Source of the DNA: an uncultured Treponema sp.
Lineage (GTDB): Bacteria > Spirochaetota > Spirochaetia > Treponematales > Treponemataceae
Reading direction: 5' to 3'
Length of the DNA stretch: 5,925 bases
Assembly: GCA_947165795.1 (NCBI GenBank)
Contig: CAMVBP010000125.1
Location: forward strand, 1-5,925
Numbering within the stretch: position 1 is the first letter of the stretch; each line of letters begins with the position of its first letter. The translations under genes were made by a program, and so were the position numbers. This document shows positions 1 to 5,925 of the stretch, piece after piece. Under the pieces are notes generated by a model, which saw nothing but the letters and a program-made list of their open reading frames with translations, had not been told where the DNA came from and did not search any database.

Positions 1-319
1 GTTGACTTATTTTTTCTACTGCCTGGCGAAGTTCCTGCTCAGAAGGAAGGGGAGAGTGTTTTATTACATTTCCGGTAAATTCAAGAGTGTCGGTTTCTTC
101 TCCGAATTTAATTACTGCTTCATAAGATTTATCAAAGGCCGTAATATTTCCAGCAAGGCGGGTAAGACGGCCTGTGCAGACTACAAGTAAGCCCTGGGCA
201 AAACTATCCAGAGTTCCGGTGTGTCCGACCTTTGTTGTACCGAGGGCTTTTTTTACGCTGTTAAGAGAAGAAAAAGAAGTTGGTCCGCTCTTTTTTGCAA
301 GAAGAACAATTCCGTCCAT
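1..319 (-). CDS. truB: tRNA pseudouridine(55) synthase TruB, N-terminal part (3' end outside window)
   Basis: TruB converts uridine 55 to pseudouridine in the T-arm of tRNAs, in the cytoplasm. Only the first 106 residues are here; the family is usually about 300 residues, so roughly two thirds lie beyond the window edge. The start MDGIVLLAKKSGPTSF fits the family opening (G-[IL]-L-x-x-x-K-P-x-G-x-T-S). Motif II is clear as VGHTGTLDSFAQGLL, residues 31-45, with catalytic Asp38 and conserved His33; Ser39 replaces the commoner Pro. Tyr66 (DKSYEA) and the stretch GEETDTLEFTGNV (73-85) match the next conserved blocks. The ATG lies one base after the TGA of the upstream EAL gene. I see no Shine-Dalgarno sequence before it, so it is probably translated by coupling to that gene and transcribed with it. 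Family assignment is secure. Confidence 0.93.
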   Translation of the reverse strand, partial: MDGIVLLAKKSGPTSFSSLNSVKKALGTTKVGHTGTLDSFAQGLLVVCTGRLTRLAGNITAFDKSYEAVIKFGEETDTLEFTGNVIKHSPLPSEQELRQAVEKISQ

Positions 320-320
320 A

Positions 321-1982
321 TCAGTCTGTTTCTGATAAAGTTTTTGCATCATCAAGACAAACTGGTTTTCCCCAGATGTAACCCTGAATGAAGTCGCACT
401 TATGTTCTTTTAATATATTAAGCTGTTCTATCTTTTCTACGCCTTCAGAAATAACTTCGCAATTCATAATATGGCCCATGTAAATTACAGAGTCTACAAT
501 ATCGCGCAAATTCTGATTTACTTCTATATCATCAATTAAATTATTATCAATCTTTAAAAGATTAATAGGAAGTTTCATCATCTGGCGTATAGATGTATAA
601 CCTGTTCCAAAATCATCAAGTGCAATTTGAACACCAATTTCATGCAGCTTATCTATATTAGAAATTGTTTTTTCCATAGATCCTGCAAAAGAATATTCTG
701 TAATTTCTATTTCAAGATTTTCAGGAGGGAATCTCATTTCTGCAATAAGAAGTTTTACACGATCTGCAAAATCTGAACTGCTCATATTTTTTGCAGAAAC
801 ATTTATAGAAAGAATTAAATCTGAATTTGAGTTTTCAATTATTGTTTTAAATTCCTTCATTGCCTTTTTGAGGACATATTCATCAATCTTCATTATTAAA
901 TTTGATTTTTCGGCAGCAGGAATAAAGAAGCTTGGACTGATAATAGTTCCGTTTGGTTTTCTGCAGCGAACTAAGGTTTCAAAACCTCTAAGCTTCTTTT
1001 CGGAAGTAGTATATTGTGGCTGATAAACAAGGTAAAAATAATCGCCTTTTAATGCTTCCTGAACGAGAGCTTCTGCCTTTCTCTGCTCGACTTCAGAGTT
1101 TTTCATAGATTCATCATATATACAGAATCTTTTATCTACAGTATTTCGTGTAGCAACCAGAGCTGTTTCTGCTTCATTTAAAATCTGAGAAGCAGTAGTT
1201 TTATCGTTGTATGGAGGATTAGAATAAACAAGTCCTGCACGAAGATTAAGTACACAGCTTGTTTCGTTTTTTGTTGCTTCGTTTTGCAAAGGAAATGTAA
1301 CAACTTCGGGAACAAGAATTTTTCTAAGTCGGTTTTCTGGAGATTCTCCAGGCTCAAAAATTACGGCAAAAGTTGCTCCTGTAATTCGGAATATTTTATC
1401 ATTTTTGTTTAAAATTGAACTGATTTTTTCGGTTACTTTTTTAAGGAGAAAGTCACCTGTCTGAATGCCGTATAAATCGTTTATACGCTTGAATTCTTCA
1501 AGTTCTACACATGCAACAGTAAATGCTTTTTTTGATTCGATGTGTTCATTAATTATTTTTACATAACTTCTTCGATTTCCATGGCCGGTTACGTAATCTG
1601 TAAGATTGCTTATGGAAAGTCGTTTGTAGAATGAGTAAATAATTATAACTGTAAAGACTGCAACAATGTTTGTAATTAATCCTGGCAGCGAAGCTAAGGC
1701 TCTTCCTTTTATAAGACCATAAAAAAGGTTGATAAAAGCTATGGAAAGAAGACCGAGAGAAATTTTTATTCCTTTCTTATAGTCTGTAAATACAAGCGAA
1801 ATATAAACTAATGAACTTAAACCTGAAATTAAACCGTGTCTTGCAGTTGATGGAATTTTTATTGCACCTAAGGAAATAAATTCATTTTGTGCAGCACCTG
1901 TATATCTTAATAAAGATAAAAGAAATATACCTAATAAGGTAAAAAGAAGAAGCATTACATTCTTGCGTGTTATATATTTCAA
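321..1982 (-). CDS. Membrane-bound cyclic-di-GMP phosphodiesterase with degenerate GGDEF and intact EAL domain
   Basis: A 553-residue protein with three parts. Residues 1-120 hold four hydrophobic segments (about 8-25, 50-67, 73-91, 99-118); basic residues at the N-terminus and at DYKKGIK suggest both ends are cytoplasmic. Residues 122-290 are a GGDEF domain, recognisable from TGHGNRR (132-138) and FKRINDLYG (164-172). Its active-site loop reads TGATF (201-205) instead of GGDEF, and the metal-ligand position in VELEEF is Glu, so cyclase activity is unlikely. The I-site position reads NKND and lacks its Arg. Residues 300-550 are an EAL domain with the expected catalytic residues: Glu335 (ETLVR), Asn394, Glu429, Asp456-Asp457 (DDFGTGYTS), Lys477, Glu513 (EGVE) and Gln533. 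It probably hydrolyses c-di-GMP to pGpG, perhaps tuned by the membrane part or by GTP binding to the GGDEF domain. The start is TTG at 1982, chosen because AGGA sits 7 nt upstream; the next Met is residue 10, with a poorer site. It is first in a unit with truB. Confidence 0.92.
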   Translation of the reverse strand: MKYITRKNVMLLLFTLLGIFLLSLLRYTGAAQNEFISLGAIKIPSTARHGLISGLSSLVYISLVFTDYKKGIKISLGLLSIAFINLFYGLIKGRALASLPGLITNIVAVFTVIIIYSFYKRLSISNLTDYVTGHGNRRSYVKIINEHIESKKAFTVACVELEEFKRINDLYGIQTGDFLLKKVTEKISSILNKNDKIFRITGATFAVIFEPGESPENRLRKILVPEVVTFPLQNEATKNETSCVLNLRAGLVYSNPPYNDKTTASQILNEAETALVATRNTVDKRFCIYDESMKNSEVEQRKAEALVQEALKGDYFYLVYQPQYTTSEKKLRGFETLVRCRKPNGTIISPSFFIPAAEKSNLIMKIDEYVLKKAMKEFKTIIENSNSDLILSINVSAKNMSSSDFADRVKLLIAEMRFPPENLEIEITEYSFAGSMEKTISNIDKLHEIGVQIALDDFGTGYTSIRQMMKLPINLLKIDNNLIDDIEVNQNLRDIVDSVIYMGHIMNCEVISEGVEKIEQLNILKEHKCDFIQGYIWGKPVCLDDAKTLSETD

Positions 1983-1989
1983 TTGGTAA

Positions 1990-1993
1990 TCCT
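1990..1993 (-). promoter_or_regulatory. Ribosome binding site deciding the TTG start of the EAL gene
   Basis: Reading the minus strand, AGGA is followed by 7 nt (TTACCAA) and then TTG at 1982-1980. The spacing is ideal. The first in-frame ATG, at codon 10, has only a weak purine stretch before it, so the TTG is the better start. Confidence 0.7.
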
Positions 1994-2015
1994 ATTAAAT
2001 AGTGTTGTGTAATAA

Positions 2016-2044
2016 AGTATAAGTTAATAATAGGTATTTGTAAA
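2016..2044 (-). promoter_or_regulatory. Sigma-70-type promoter for the EAL-truB unit
   Basis: On the minus strand, TTTACA (2044-2039) and TATACT (2021-2016) are separated by exactly 17 nt. Each box matches the consensus at five of six positions. A transcript would begin near 2009, giving a leader of about 27 nt before the TTG start. The stretch is very A+T-rich, which raises the odds of a chance match, but both the spacing and the position between two transcription units are right. Confidence 0.6.
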
Positions 2045-2063
2045 TTAATATTTTTTTTCTGAT

Positions 2064-2669
2064 TTACTTAAAATTTGCCTGAATTTTACGCGTACAGACA
2101 GCATCTGCAAGGCTTTTATTATGTGTAATTACAAGAAGCCCGATATTGCGTTCTTTTGAATAATCTAAAATAACATTCCAGATTTGCGCCTGAGTAATTA
2201 CATCAAGCATTGTACTGATTTCATCTGCAATAAGAAATTTTGTTTCTGCACGCAAAGCTCGGTAAACGTTGAATCTTTGAAGTTCTCCGCCCGAAAGTTC
2301 CTGCGGCCACCGGTCTAAAAATATGTCTTTTATGCCGAGCGCATTGCAAAGTTCTTTATCTACAGTTCCAATTTCTTCAAGCGTGCGCTGCATTTTCCAT
2401 TTTGGATTTACTGCAAGCTCGGGATGCTGGAAAATCAGCTGAACAGGGCAGTAGCAGTTTTGCGGAAGCTTTTTTCCGTCAAGAAGAACTTCTCCTTTTT
2501 CGGGTTTGATTTGTCCTGCAAGAATTTTTCCGATTGTGCTTTTTCCGTAACCGCTCGGTCCAATTAAGCCTGCAACTTCACCCTGGTCAATTGTAAGTGA
2601 AAAATCTTTTATAAGATAATCCTTGTTTCCTTTATATTTAAAAAAACAGTTTTTTAATTCAAGAGACAT
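2064..2669 (-). CDS. Short DppF/OppF-type ATP-binding protein of a peptide/nickel ABC importer
   Basis: One of the two cytoplasmic ATPases that power the importer. All nucleotide-binding motifs are present in its 201 residues: Walker A GPSGYGKST (37-45), Q-loop Gln81 (FQHPE), signature LSGGELQR (125-132), Walker B FLIADE (145-150), D-loop STMLD (152-156) and H-loop His183. The protein stops soon after the H-loop. OppF/DppF proteins are usually around 300 residues or more, and the C-terminal oligopeptide (oligo_HPY) extension is wholly absent here. The DNA shows no sign of recent truncation: the gene ends in a clean TAA and its motifs are intact, so this looks like a naturally compact type. 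Its ATG shares one base with the TGA of the DppD-type gene (TGATG), and a strong AGGAGG lies 7 nt upstream. It is the last gene of the importer operon. Substrate unknown. Confidence 0.9.
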   Translation of the reverse strand: MSLELKNCFFKYKGNKDYLIKDFSLTIDQGEVAGLIGPSGYGKSTIGKILAGQIKPEKGEVLLDGKKLPQNCYCPVQLIFQHPELAVNPKWKMQRTLEEIGTVDKELCNALGIKDIFLDRWPQELSGGELQRFNVYRALRAETKFLIADEISTMLDVITQAQIWNVILDYSKERNIGLLVITHNKSLADAVCTRKIQANFK

Positions 2670-3553
2670 CAGACAGCCTCCTTTTGCTTTTGAATTGCCT
2701 GTAAAGTTTCCTGTGAATCACTTATTGAACCGTCGTAGGTTTTTCCTTTTTCTACATAAAAGCCGTTTTGCGGCAATGCATGCCAGAGTGCGCGGCTGTA
2801 TGCAGATTTTAATCTTTCAGGATGAGAAACAAAATTTTCTGTTTCTTCAATGCTTACAACACGTCCGTCACAGAAAACTGCAACGCGGTCTGCAATTGTA
2901 AATGCAAGGTCAATGTCGTGGGTAATCATTAAAACTCCGGCTCCGTTTTGTGCCATAGATTTAAATGATTTTAAGGTTTCTTCAACAACAGATTCGTGCA
3001 TGCCTGGAGTCGGCTCGTCTGCAATAATAAGTTCGGCTCCGCTTGTGATTGCTGTGCTTATAAGAACGCGGCGTGCCATTCCTCCCGAAAGTTCAAACGG
3101 ATACTGTTCCGAAACTTTTTTTCCAAGCTCAAATTTTTTCAGAAGTTTAGAAACAAATGCCTGTTTTTCTTTTCGTGACTTTTTTTCGAGCGGGCTTGCA
3201 ATCTGATTTTTTACGTTCATCAAAGGATCAAGATAACTTACAGACTGAGGAATTAATGCCATTTTTTTTCCGCGAAGCTCTTCCTTGAGTTTTTCATTTA
3301 GCAGACGGCCTTTGAATTTTATCTGGCCGCCTGTTACTGCATTTACAGGAAGAATTCCCATGATTGCATGTGCAAGAAGGCTTTTGCCTGAACCGCTTGC
3401 GCCGATTACAGCTAAAATTTCTCCGCTTTTTACAGAAAGAGAAATGTCGTGAATTACTTCTATTGTTCTGCGCTCACTTCCGTTTGAATACTGTGTAAAT
3501 GAAACACTCAGATTTTCTACTTCAAGAAGATTTTTTTCGTTATTTGATTCCAT
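2669..3553 (-). CDS. DppD/OppD-type ATP-binding protein of a peptide/nickel ABC importer
   Basis: First ATPase of the importer, 294 residues, expected to pair with the DppF-type protein encoded immediately downstream. Visible motifs: Walker A GASGSGKS (51-58), Q-loop Gln103 (IPQS), YLDPLMNV (107-114), signature LSGGMARR (155-162), Walker B LIIADEPT (175-182) and H-loop His212 (ITHD). The D-loop reads PGMHE where SALD is usual, so the Asp is replaced. A short oligo_HPY-like tail remains: HPERLKSAYSRALWHALPQNGF (244-265), in which HPY is split by an insertion compared with HPYTRALLxALP. The cysteine cluster that binds Fe-S in some DppD proteins is absent; the only Cys is 228. AAGGA lies 6 nt before the ATG, and 25 nt separate it from the permease gene upstream. 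It could be annotated OppD or NikD; the sequence does not decide. Confidence 0.92.
   Translation of the reverse strand: MESNNEKNLLEVENLSVSFTQYSNGSERRTIEVIHDISLSVKSGEILAVIGASGSGKSLLAHAIMGILPVNAVTGGQIKFKGRLLNEKLKEELRGKKMALIPQSVSYLDPLMNVKNQIASPLEKKSRKEKQAFVSKLLKKFELGKKVSEQYPFELSGGMARRVLISTAITSGAELIIADEPTPGMHESVVEETLKSFKSMAQNGAGVLMITHDIDLAFTIADRVAVFCDGRVVSIEETENFVSHPERLKSAYSRALWHALPQNGFYVEKGKTYDGSISDSQETLQAIQKQKEAV
2677..2682 (-). promoter_or_regulatory. Strong Shine-Dalgarno of the DppF-type ATPase gene
   Basis: AGGAGG on the minus strand, 7 nt before the ATG at 2669. It lies inside the last codons of the DppD-type gene and fixes the start at the one-base stop/start overlap. Confidence 0.8.
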
Positions 3554-3578
3554 AAAATTTCCTTAATAATCAGATGCT

Positions 3579-4439
3579 TTATTGCTGTCCTGTCGTTGGA
3601 TTGAGCATGTAATTCAGCCGTTCACCAAGCTTGTCAAAAATTCTTACAATAACAACAAGTACAACTCCGGGAAAAACTGCAAGCCACCACATTCCTGTAT
3701 TCAGGTAACCCATTGCTTCTGAAAGAATAATTCCGATTGCAGGCTGATCTGGCGGAATTCCAAATCCAAGGAAGGTAATTGCGGCTTCGTGTAAAATTGC
3801 ATGCGGGAACAAAAGAACAACACCAACAATGAACTGCGGAAGAATTGCCGGAAGAATGTGATTTTTTAAAATATAAAATCCGCTTTTTCCGAACGAACGT
3901 GACTGCGCAATGTACTGGCGGTTTCTTATCTGCATAACTTCAACGCGAATAATGCGCGCAAGGTGAACCCAGTGTGTAAGTACAACTCCAAGTATGATTC
4001 CTTTTTTGCCTTTGCCGACAAGAACCGAAATCATAATCAAGAAGATTGTCATTGGCATTCCCATTGTTACATCGGTCAGCCATTTAATAACCGAATCAAC
4101 TTTACCGCCAAAATAAGCGGCGCTTGCACCAAGTATCACTGCTATTACACAGCTTGCAACTGCGGTGATTATTCCAACTTCCATACTTACTGAAAGTCCT
4201 TTTAAGGTTCTGCAGAGCATGTCGCGGCCGAGCCAGTCTGTACCAAAAATGTGATGTGCAGAAGGAGCCTGCTTTATATCAGAAAGATTTATATCAACTG
4301 TGCTTTGCGGAAGAATAATTCCGATAAGCAGAAGTATAATCAAAATTGAAAGCGAAGAAATTAAAAATACGAGTGTTGAAAATCTTCTGTTGCTTTTCAT
4401 TTTTTTGAAGAAATTTAAAACCGGATTTTTAAACTGCAT
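3579..4439 (-). CDS. DppC/OppC-type permease of a peptide/nickel ABC importer
   Basis: Second inner-membrane permease subunit, 286 residues with the start chosen here. TM1 (about 21-43) is followed by the family motif FGTDWLGRDM (65-74). Further hydrophobic segments lie near 86-110, 129-141, 147-160, 202-219 and 249-266. The ATPase-contacting EAA loop is YIAQSRSFGKSGFYILKNHI (176-195), ending in LP; the later EAAITFLGFGIPP (218-230) is also typical. The reading frame stays open to an ATG at 4514, which would add 25 residues. I reject that start because GGAGGT lies just upstream of the ATG at 4439, the family begins with a short cytoplasmic tail before TM1, and the longer form would overlap the DppB-type gene by 86 nt. 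With the chosen start the overlap is 11 nt, which suggests translational coupling and equal amounts of the two permeases. Confidence 0.91.
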   Translation of the reverse strand: MQFKNPVLNFFKKMKSNRRFSTLVFLISSLSILIILLLIGIILPQSTVDINLSDIKQAPSAHHIFGTDWLGRDMLCRTLKGLSVSMEVGIITAVASCVIAVILGASAAYFGGKVDSVIKWLTDVTMGMPMTIFLIMISVLVGKGKKGIILGVVLTHWVHLARIIRVEVMQIRNRQYIAQSRSFGKSGFYILKNHILPAILPQFIVGVVLLFPHAILHEAAITFLGFGIPPDQPAIGIILSEAMGYLNTGMWWLAVFPGVVLVVIVRIFDKLGERLNYMLNPTTGQQ

Positions 4440-5442
4440 AAATACCTCCGCGGCTGATTCTTGGATCAATAAAATAACAGAGTATATCTGCAATAAAATT
4501 TCCGGCAAAAACAAAAACTGAACTTATCAGGCTTATTCCAAGCAAAAGAGGAATGTCTCCTTTTATTCCGGCCGCAACAATTGCACTTCCAAGTCCCGGA
4601 TAAGAAAAAACTTTTTCTACAAGTGTTGAGCCGCCGAAAATTTCTCCCAAAGATGCAAACTGAATTGTAATTGCAGGAAGCATTACGTTACGAAAACCGT
4701 GTTTTGTAAAAAGCATGAGTTTGTTTTCTCCGCGTGCTTTTGCAAATAGAATGTAATCTGTAGAAAAAATATCAAGGAGCTTTTGTCGTACGTGAAGAGT
4801 CATCTGTGCAATTCCGCTTAAGCTTAAAGTGAGTGCCGGTAAAAATAAATGACTTGCAACATCCCAAAATCCTGCCTGATTTCTTCCTATTCCGATTGAA
4901 GCGCTTAAGCCTACAGGAAACCATCCAAGATAAATTGAAAAAATCATTACAAGCAAAAGACCAACCCAATAAGGTGGAGCCGAAGCCATTGCAAGTGCAT
5001 AAACTTTTAAAATTCTGTCTGGAATTTTTCCTTCTTTAAGCGCGGCAATAACGCCGAATAAAAATCCAAGAACGCCGGTTATAAGCCATGAAACAAAAAG
5101 AAGCAGCATTGAAGCGCCGGCTTTTTCTTTTATGATAGAAATTACAGGCTGTTCATAAATTGTTGAATAGCCGAAATCTCCATGCAAAAGATTTTTTATC
5201 CAGTGAAAGTATTGAATGTAGTAGGGCTGATCAAGCCCAAGTTCGCTTGCAATCCGTTGTGCTTTTTCGCCGCTTACAACAGCGCTTTCACCACCCAGAT
5301 ACTGAATCAGTGGATCGAGCGGTGAAAAAGCCATAAGCACAAAACAGATAATGCTTATGGCAAAAAGCACACTTATGAGCCGGAGAACTTTACCGCCGAT
5401 AAATACGGTTGCTCCGGAAGCGTACATTTTTTTTAAGTTCAT
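4429..5442 (-). CDS. DppB/OppB-type permease of a peptide/nickel ABC importer
   Basis: First inner-membrane permease subunit, 337 residues, close to the usual length. TM1 spans about 19-39, followed by the family's long external segment with PLDPLIQYLGG (41-51), LGLDQPYYIQYFHW (68-81) and GDFGYS (88-93). More hydrophobic segments lie near 110-134, 147-172, 199-216, 254-272 and 298-320. The EAA loop that docks on the ATPase is DYILFAKARGENKLMLFTKH (229-248), continuing to LP at 255-256. VEKVFSYPGLG (275-285) and the C-terminal DPRISRGG (326-333) are characteristic. The ATG follows the TAA of the solute-binding protein gene by 6 nt. The only candidate ribosome site, GGGA, is 10 nt away and weak, so translation may depend on ribosomes finishing the preceding gene. 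The 3' end overlaps the DppC-type gene by 11 nt. Confidence 0.93.
   Translation of the reverse strand: MNLKKMYASGATVFIGGKVLRLISVLFAISIICFVLMAFSPLDPLIQYLGGESAVVSGEKAQRIASELGLDQPYYIQYFHWIKNLLHGDFGYSTIYEQPVISIIKEKAGASMLLLFVSWLITGVLGFLFGVIAALKEGKIPDRILKVYALAMASAPPYWVGLLLVMIFSIYLGWFPVGLSASIGIGRNQAGFWDVASHLFLPALTLSLSGIAQMTLHVRQKLLDIFSTDYILFAKARGENKLMLFTKHGFRNVMLPAITIQFASLGEIFGGSTLVEKVFSYPGLGSAIVAAGIKGDIPLLLGISLISSVFVFAGNFIADILCYFIDPRISRGGIYAV
4444..4449 (-). promoter_or_regulatory. Shine-Dalgarno that sets the DppC-type start
   Basis: GGAGGT on the minus strand; the GGAGG core ends 5 nt before the ATG at 4439. It lies within the final codons of the DppB-type gene. No comparable site precedes the alternative ATG at 4514. 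Confidence 0.8.
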
Positions 5443-5448
5443 AATTTA

Positions 5449-5925
5449 TTATTCCCAGCCCCAGTTAGAAATCTGTTCTGTAATTGTCCATGTTCCGCCA
5501 CGGTGAGGAGCTGGTCTTACATCTTCTGCAGGGAAGTGAACTCCTTCGCGAACAAGGAAAACATGCTGAACTCTAAGAATTGGAAGCCATACACAGTCGC
5601 CGTAAAAATCAGTTCCTGTTTCGCCGTCCCACTGAGCAAGCTTTAAATAATTCATTGCTTCTTCTTCTGAGGAAGCGCTCATGGCGAGGTCAATGTATTC
5701 GTCAACTTTTGGATTGTTATACAAAGAAGGATTGTAGCTGCCGTTGAAGAACATTGAAGAGTGGAAGCCTGTATAAACATCAAGAGGATTGTCTCCGCCC
5801 ATTCCTGTCATGTAGCACTGCTGGTACAAAAGTTTTTCTTTTGTAACTTCTGCAAATTGTTTGAAGACAATATCAAGCTGAATTCCAATTTCCTTAAGCT
5901 GCTGCTGCATTGCAAGGCATACACC
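5449..5925 (-). CDS. Solute-binding protein of a peptide/nickel ABC importer (SBP_bac_5 family), C-terminal part
   Basis: The protein that captures the substrate outside the inner membrane and delivers it to the permeases. Only the last 158 residues are present; whole family members are about 500-600 residues, so the signal sequence or lipobox is not visible. The open frame continues upstream to the window edge, so the internal Met at 5910 is not the start. Family features are QQQLKEIGIQLDIVFKQF (7-24), NPLDVYTGFHSS (46-57), YNNPKVDEYIDLAMSASSEE (69-88), matching the usual YxNPxxDxLLxxA pattern, and a closing block ending NWGWE. Position directly before two DppB/DppC-type permeases and two ATPases fixes its role. 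The fragment does not allow a choice between peptide and metal-chelate substrates. Confidence 0.88.
   Translation of the reverse strand, partial: GVCLAMQQQLKEIGIQLDIVFKQFAEVTKEKLLYQQCYMTGMGGDNPLDVYTGFHSSMFFNGSYNPSLYNNPKVDEYIDLAMSASSEEEAMNYLKLAQWDGETGTDFYGDCVWLPILRVQHVFLVREGVHFPAEDVRPAPHRGGTWTITEQISNWGWE

Noticed and set aside
2..190. A 62-codon plus-strand open frame at the window start
   Set aside because: It lies antisense to a clear TruB reading frame, shows no recognisable domain, and has no ribosome binding site in view.
2040..2067. Inverted repeat GTAAAT/ATTTAC as a possible terminator after the importer operon
   Set aside because: The stem is six A+T-rich pairs around a 16-nt loop, overlaps the last ATPase stop codon, and has no U-tract after it on the minus strand.
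2623..3206. Overlapping plus-strand open frames of 92, 118 and 60 codons
   Set aside because: They are antisense to the two ATPase genes, whose motifs are intact; their translations show no domain pattern.
3963..5039. Further open frames of 65-76 codons opposite or out of frame with the permease genes
   Set aside because: The permease frames have continuous family motifs across this stretch, so these are chance shadows.
1..5925. A new defence, mobile or RNA-based system
   Set aside because: I saw no repeat arrays, tRNA or rRNA signatures, transposase, integrase or toxin-antitoxin motifs. Every long frame is explained by known families.

Overview
The window looks like a chromosomal segment from a low-GC bacterium, and I favour a treponeme-type spirochaete. 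That guess rests on the A+T-rich sequence and on my recollection that the N-terminus of the partial TruB (HTGTLDSFAQGLL) resembles treponemal TruB. The host assignment is inference. Every gene I can support lies on the minus strand, so transcription runs from high to low coordinates.

Region 1 (about 5925 down to 2064) is an ABC importer operon of the peptide/nickel family. In transcription order it encodes the C-terminal part of a solute-binding protein (its 5' end lies beyond the window), two inner-membrane permeases (DppB/OppB-type and DppC/OppC-type), and two ATPases (DppD-type, then a short DppF-type). The genes are tightly packed: a 6-nt gap, an 11-nt overlap, a 25-nt gap and a 1-nt overlap. 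Together they make a complete importer, with a binding protein outside the membrane, a permease heterodimer, and an ATPase heterodimer inside. The substrate cannot be read from the sequence; a peptide or a chelated metal is possible. The promoter must lie upstream of the window.

Region 2 (2063 to 1983) is a short A+T-rich intergenic stretch. It holds a good sigma-70-like promoter pointing into the next gene and a Shine-Dalgarno sequence that supports a TTG start.

Region 3 (1982 to 1) is a second transcription unit. It begins with a four-TM membrane protein carrying a degenerate GGDEF domain and an apparently intact EAL domain, predicted to be a cyclic-di-GMP phosphodiesterase. One nucleotide after its stop codon, truB (tRNA pseudouridine-55 synthase) begins and runs off the window edge.

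I found no RNA genes, mobile elements, CRISPR arrays or repeats. The window is mostly ordinary. The points most worth a second look are the EAL-truB coupling, the degenerate GGDEF site, and the reduced ATPases of the importer.
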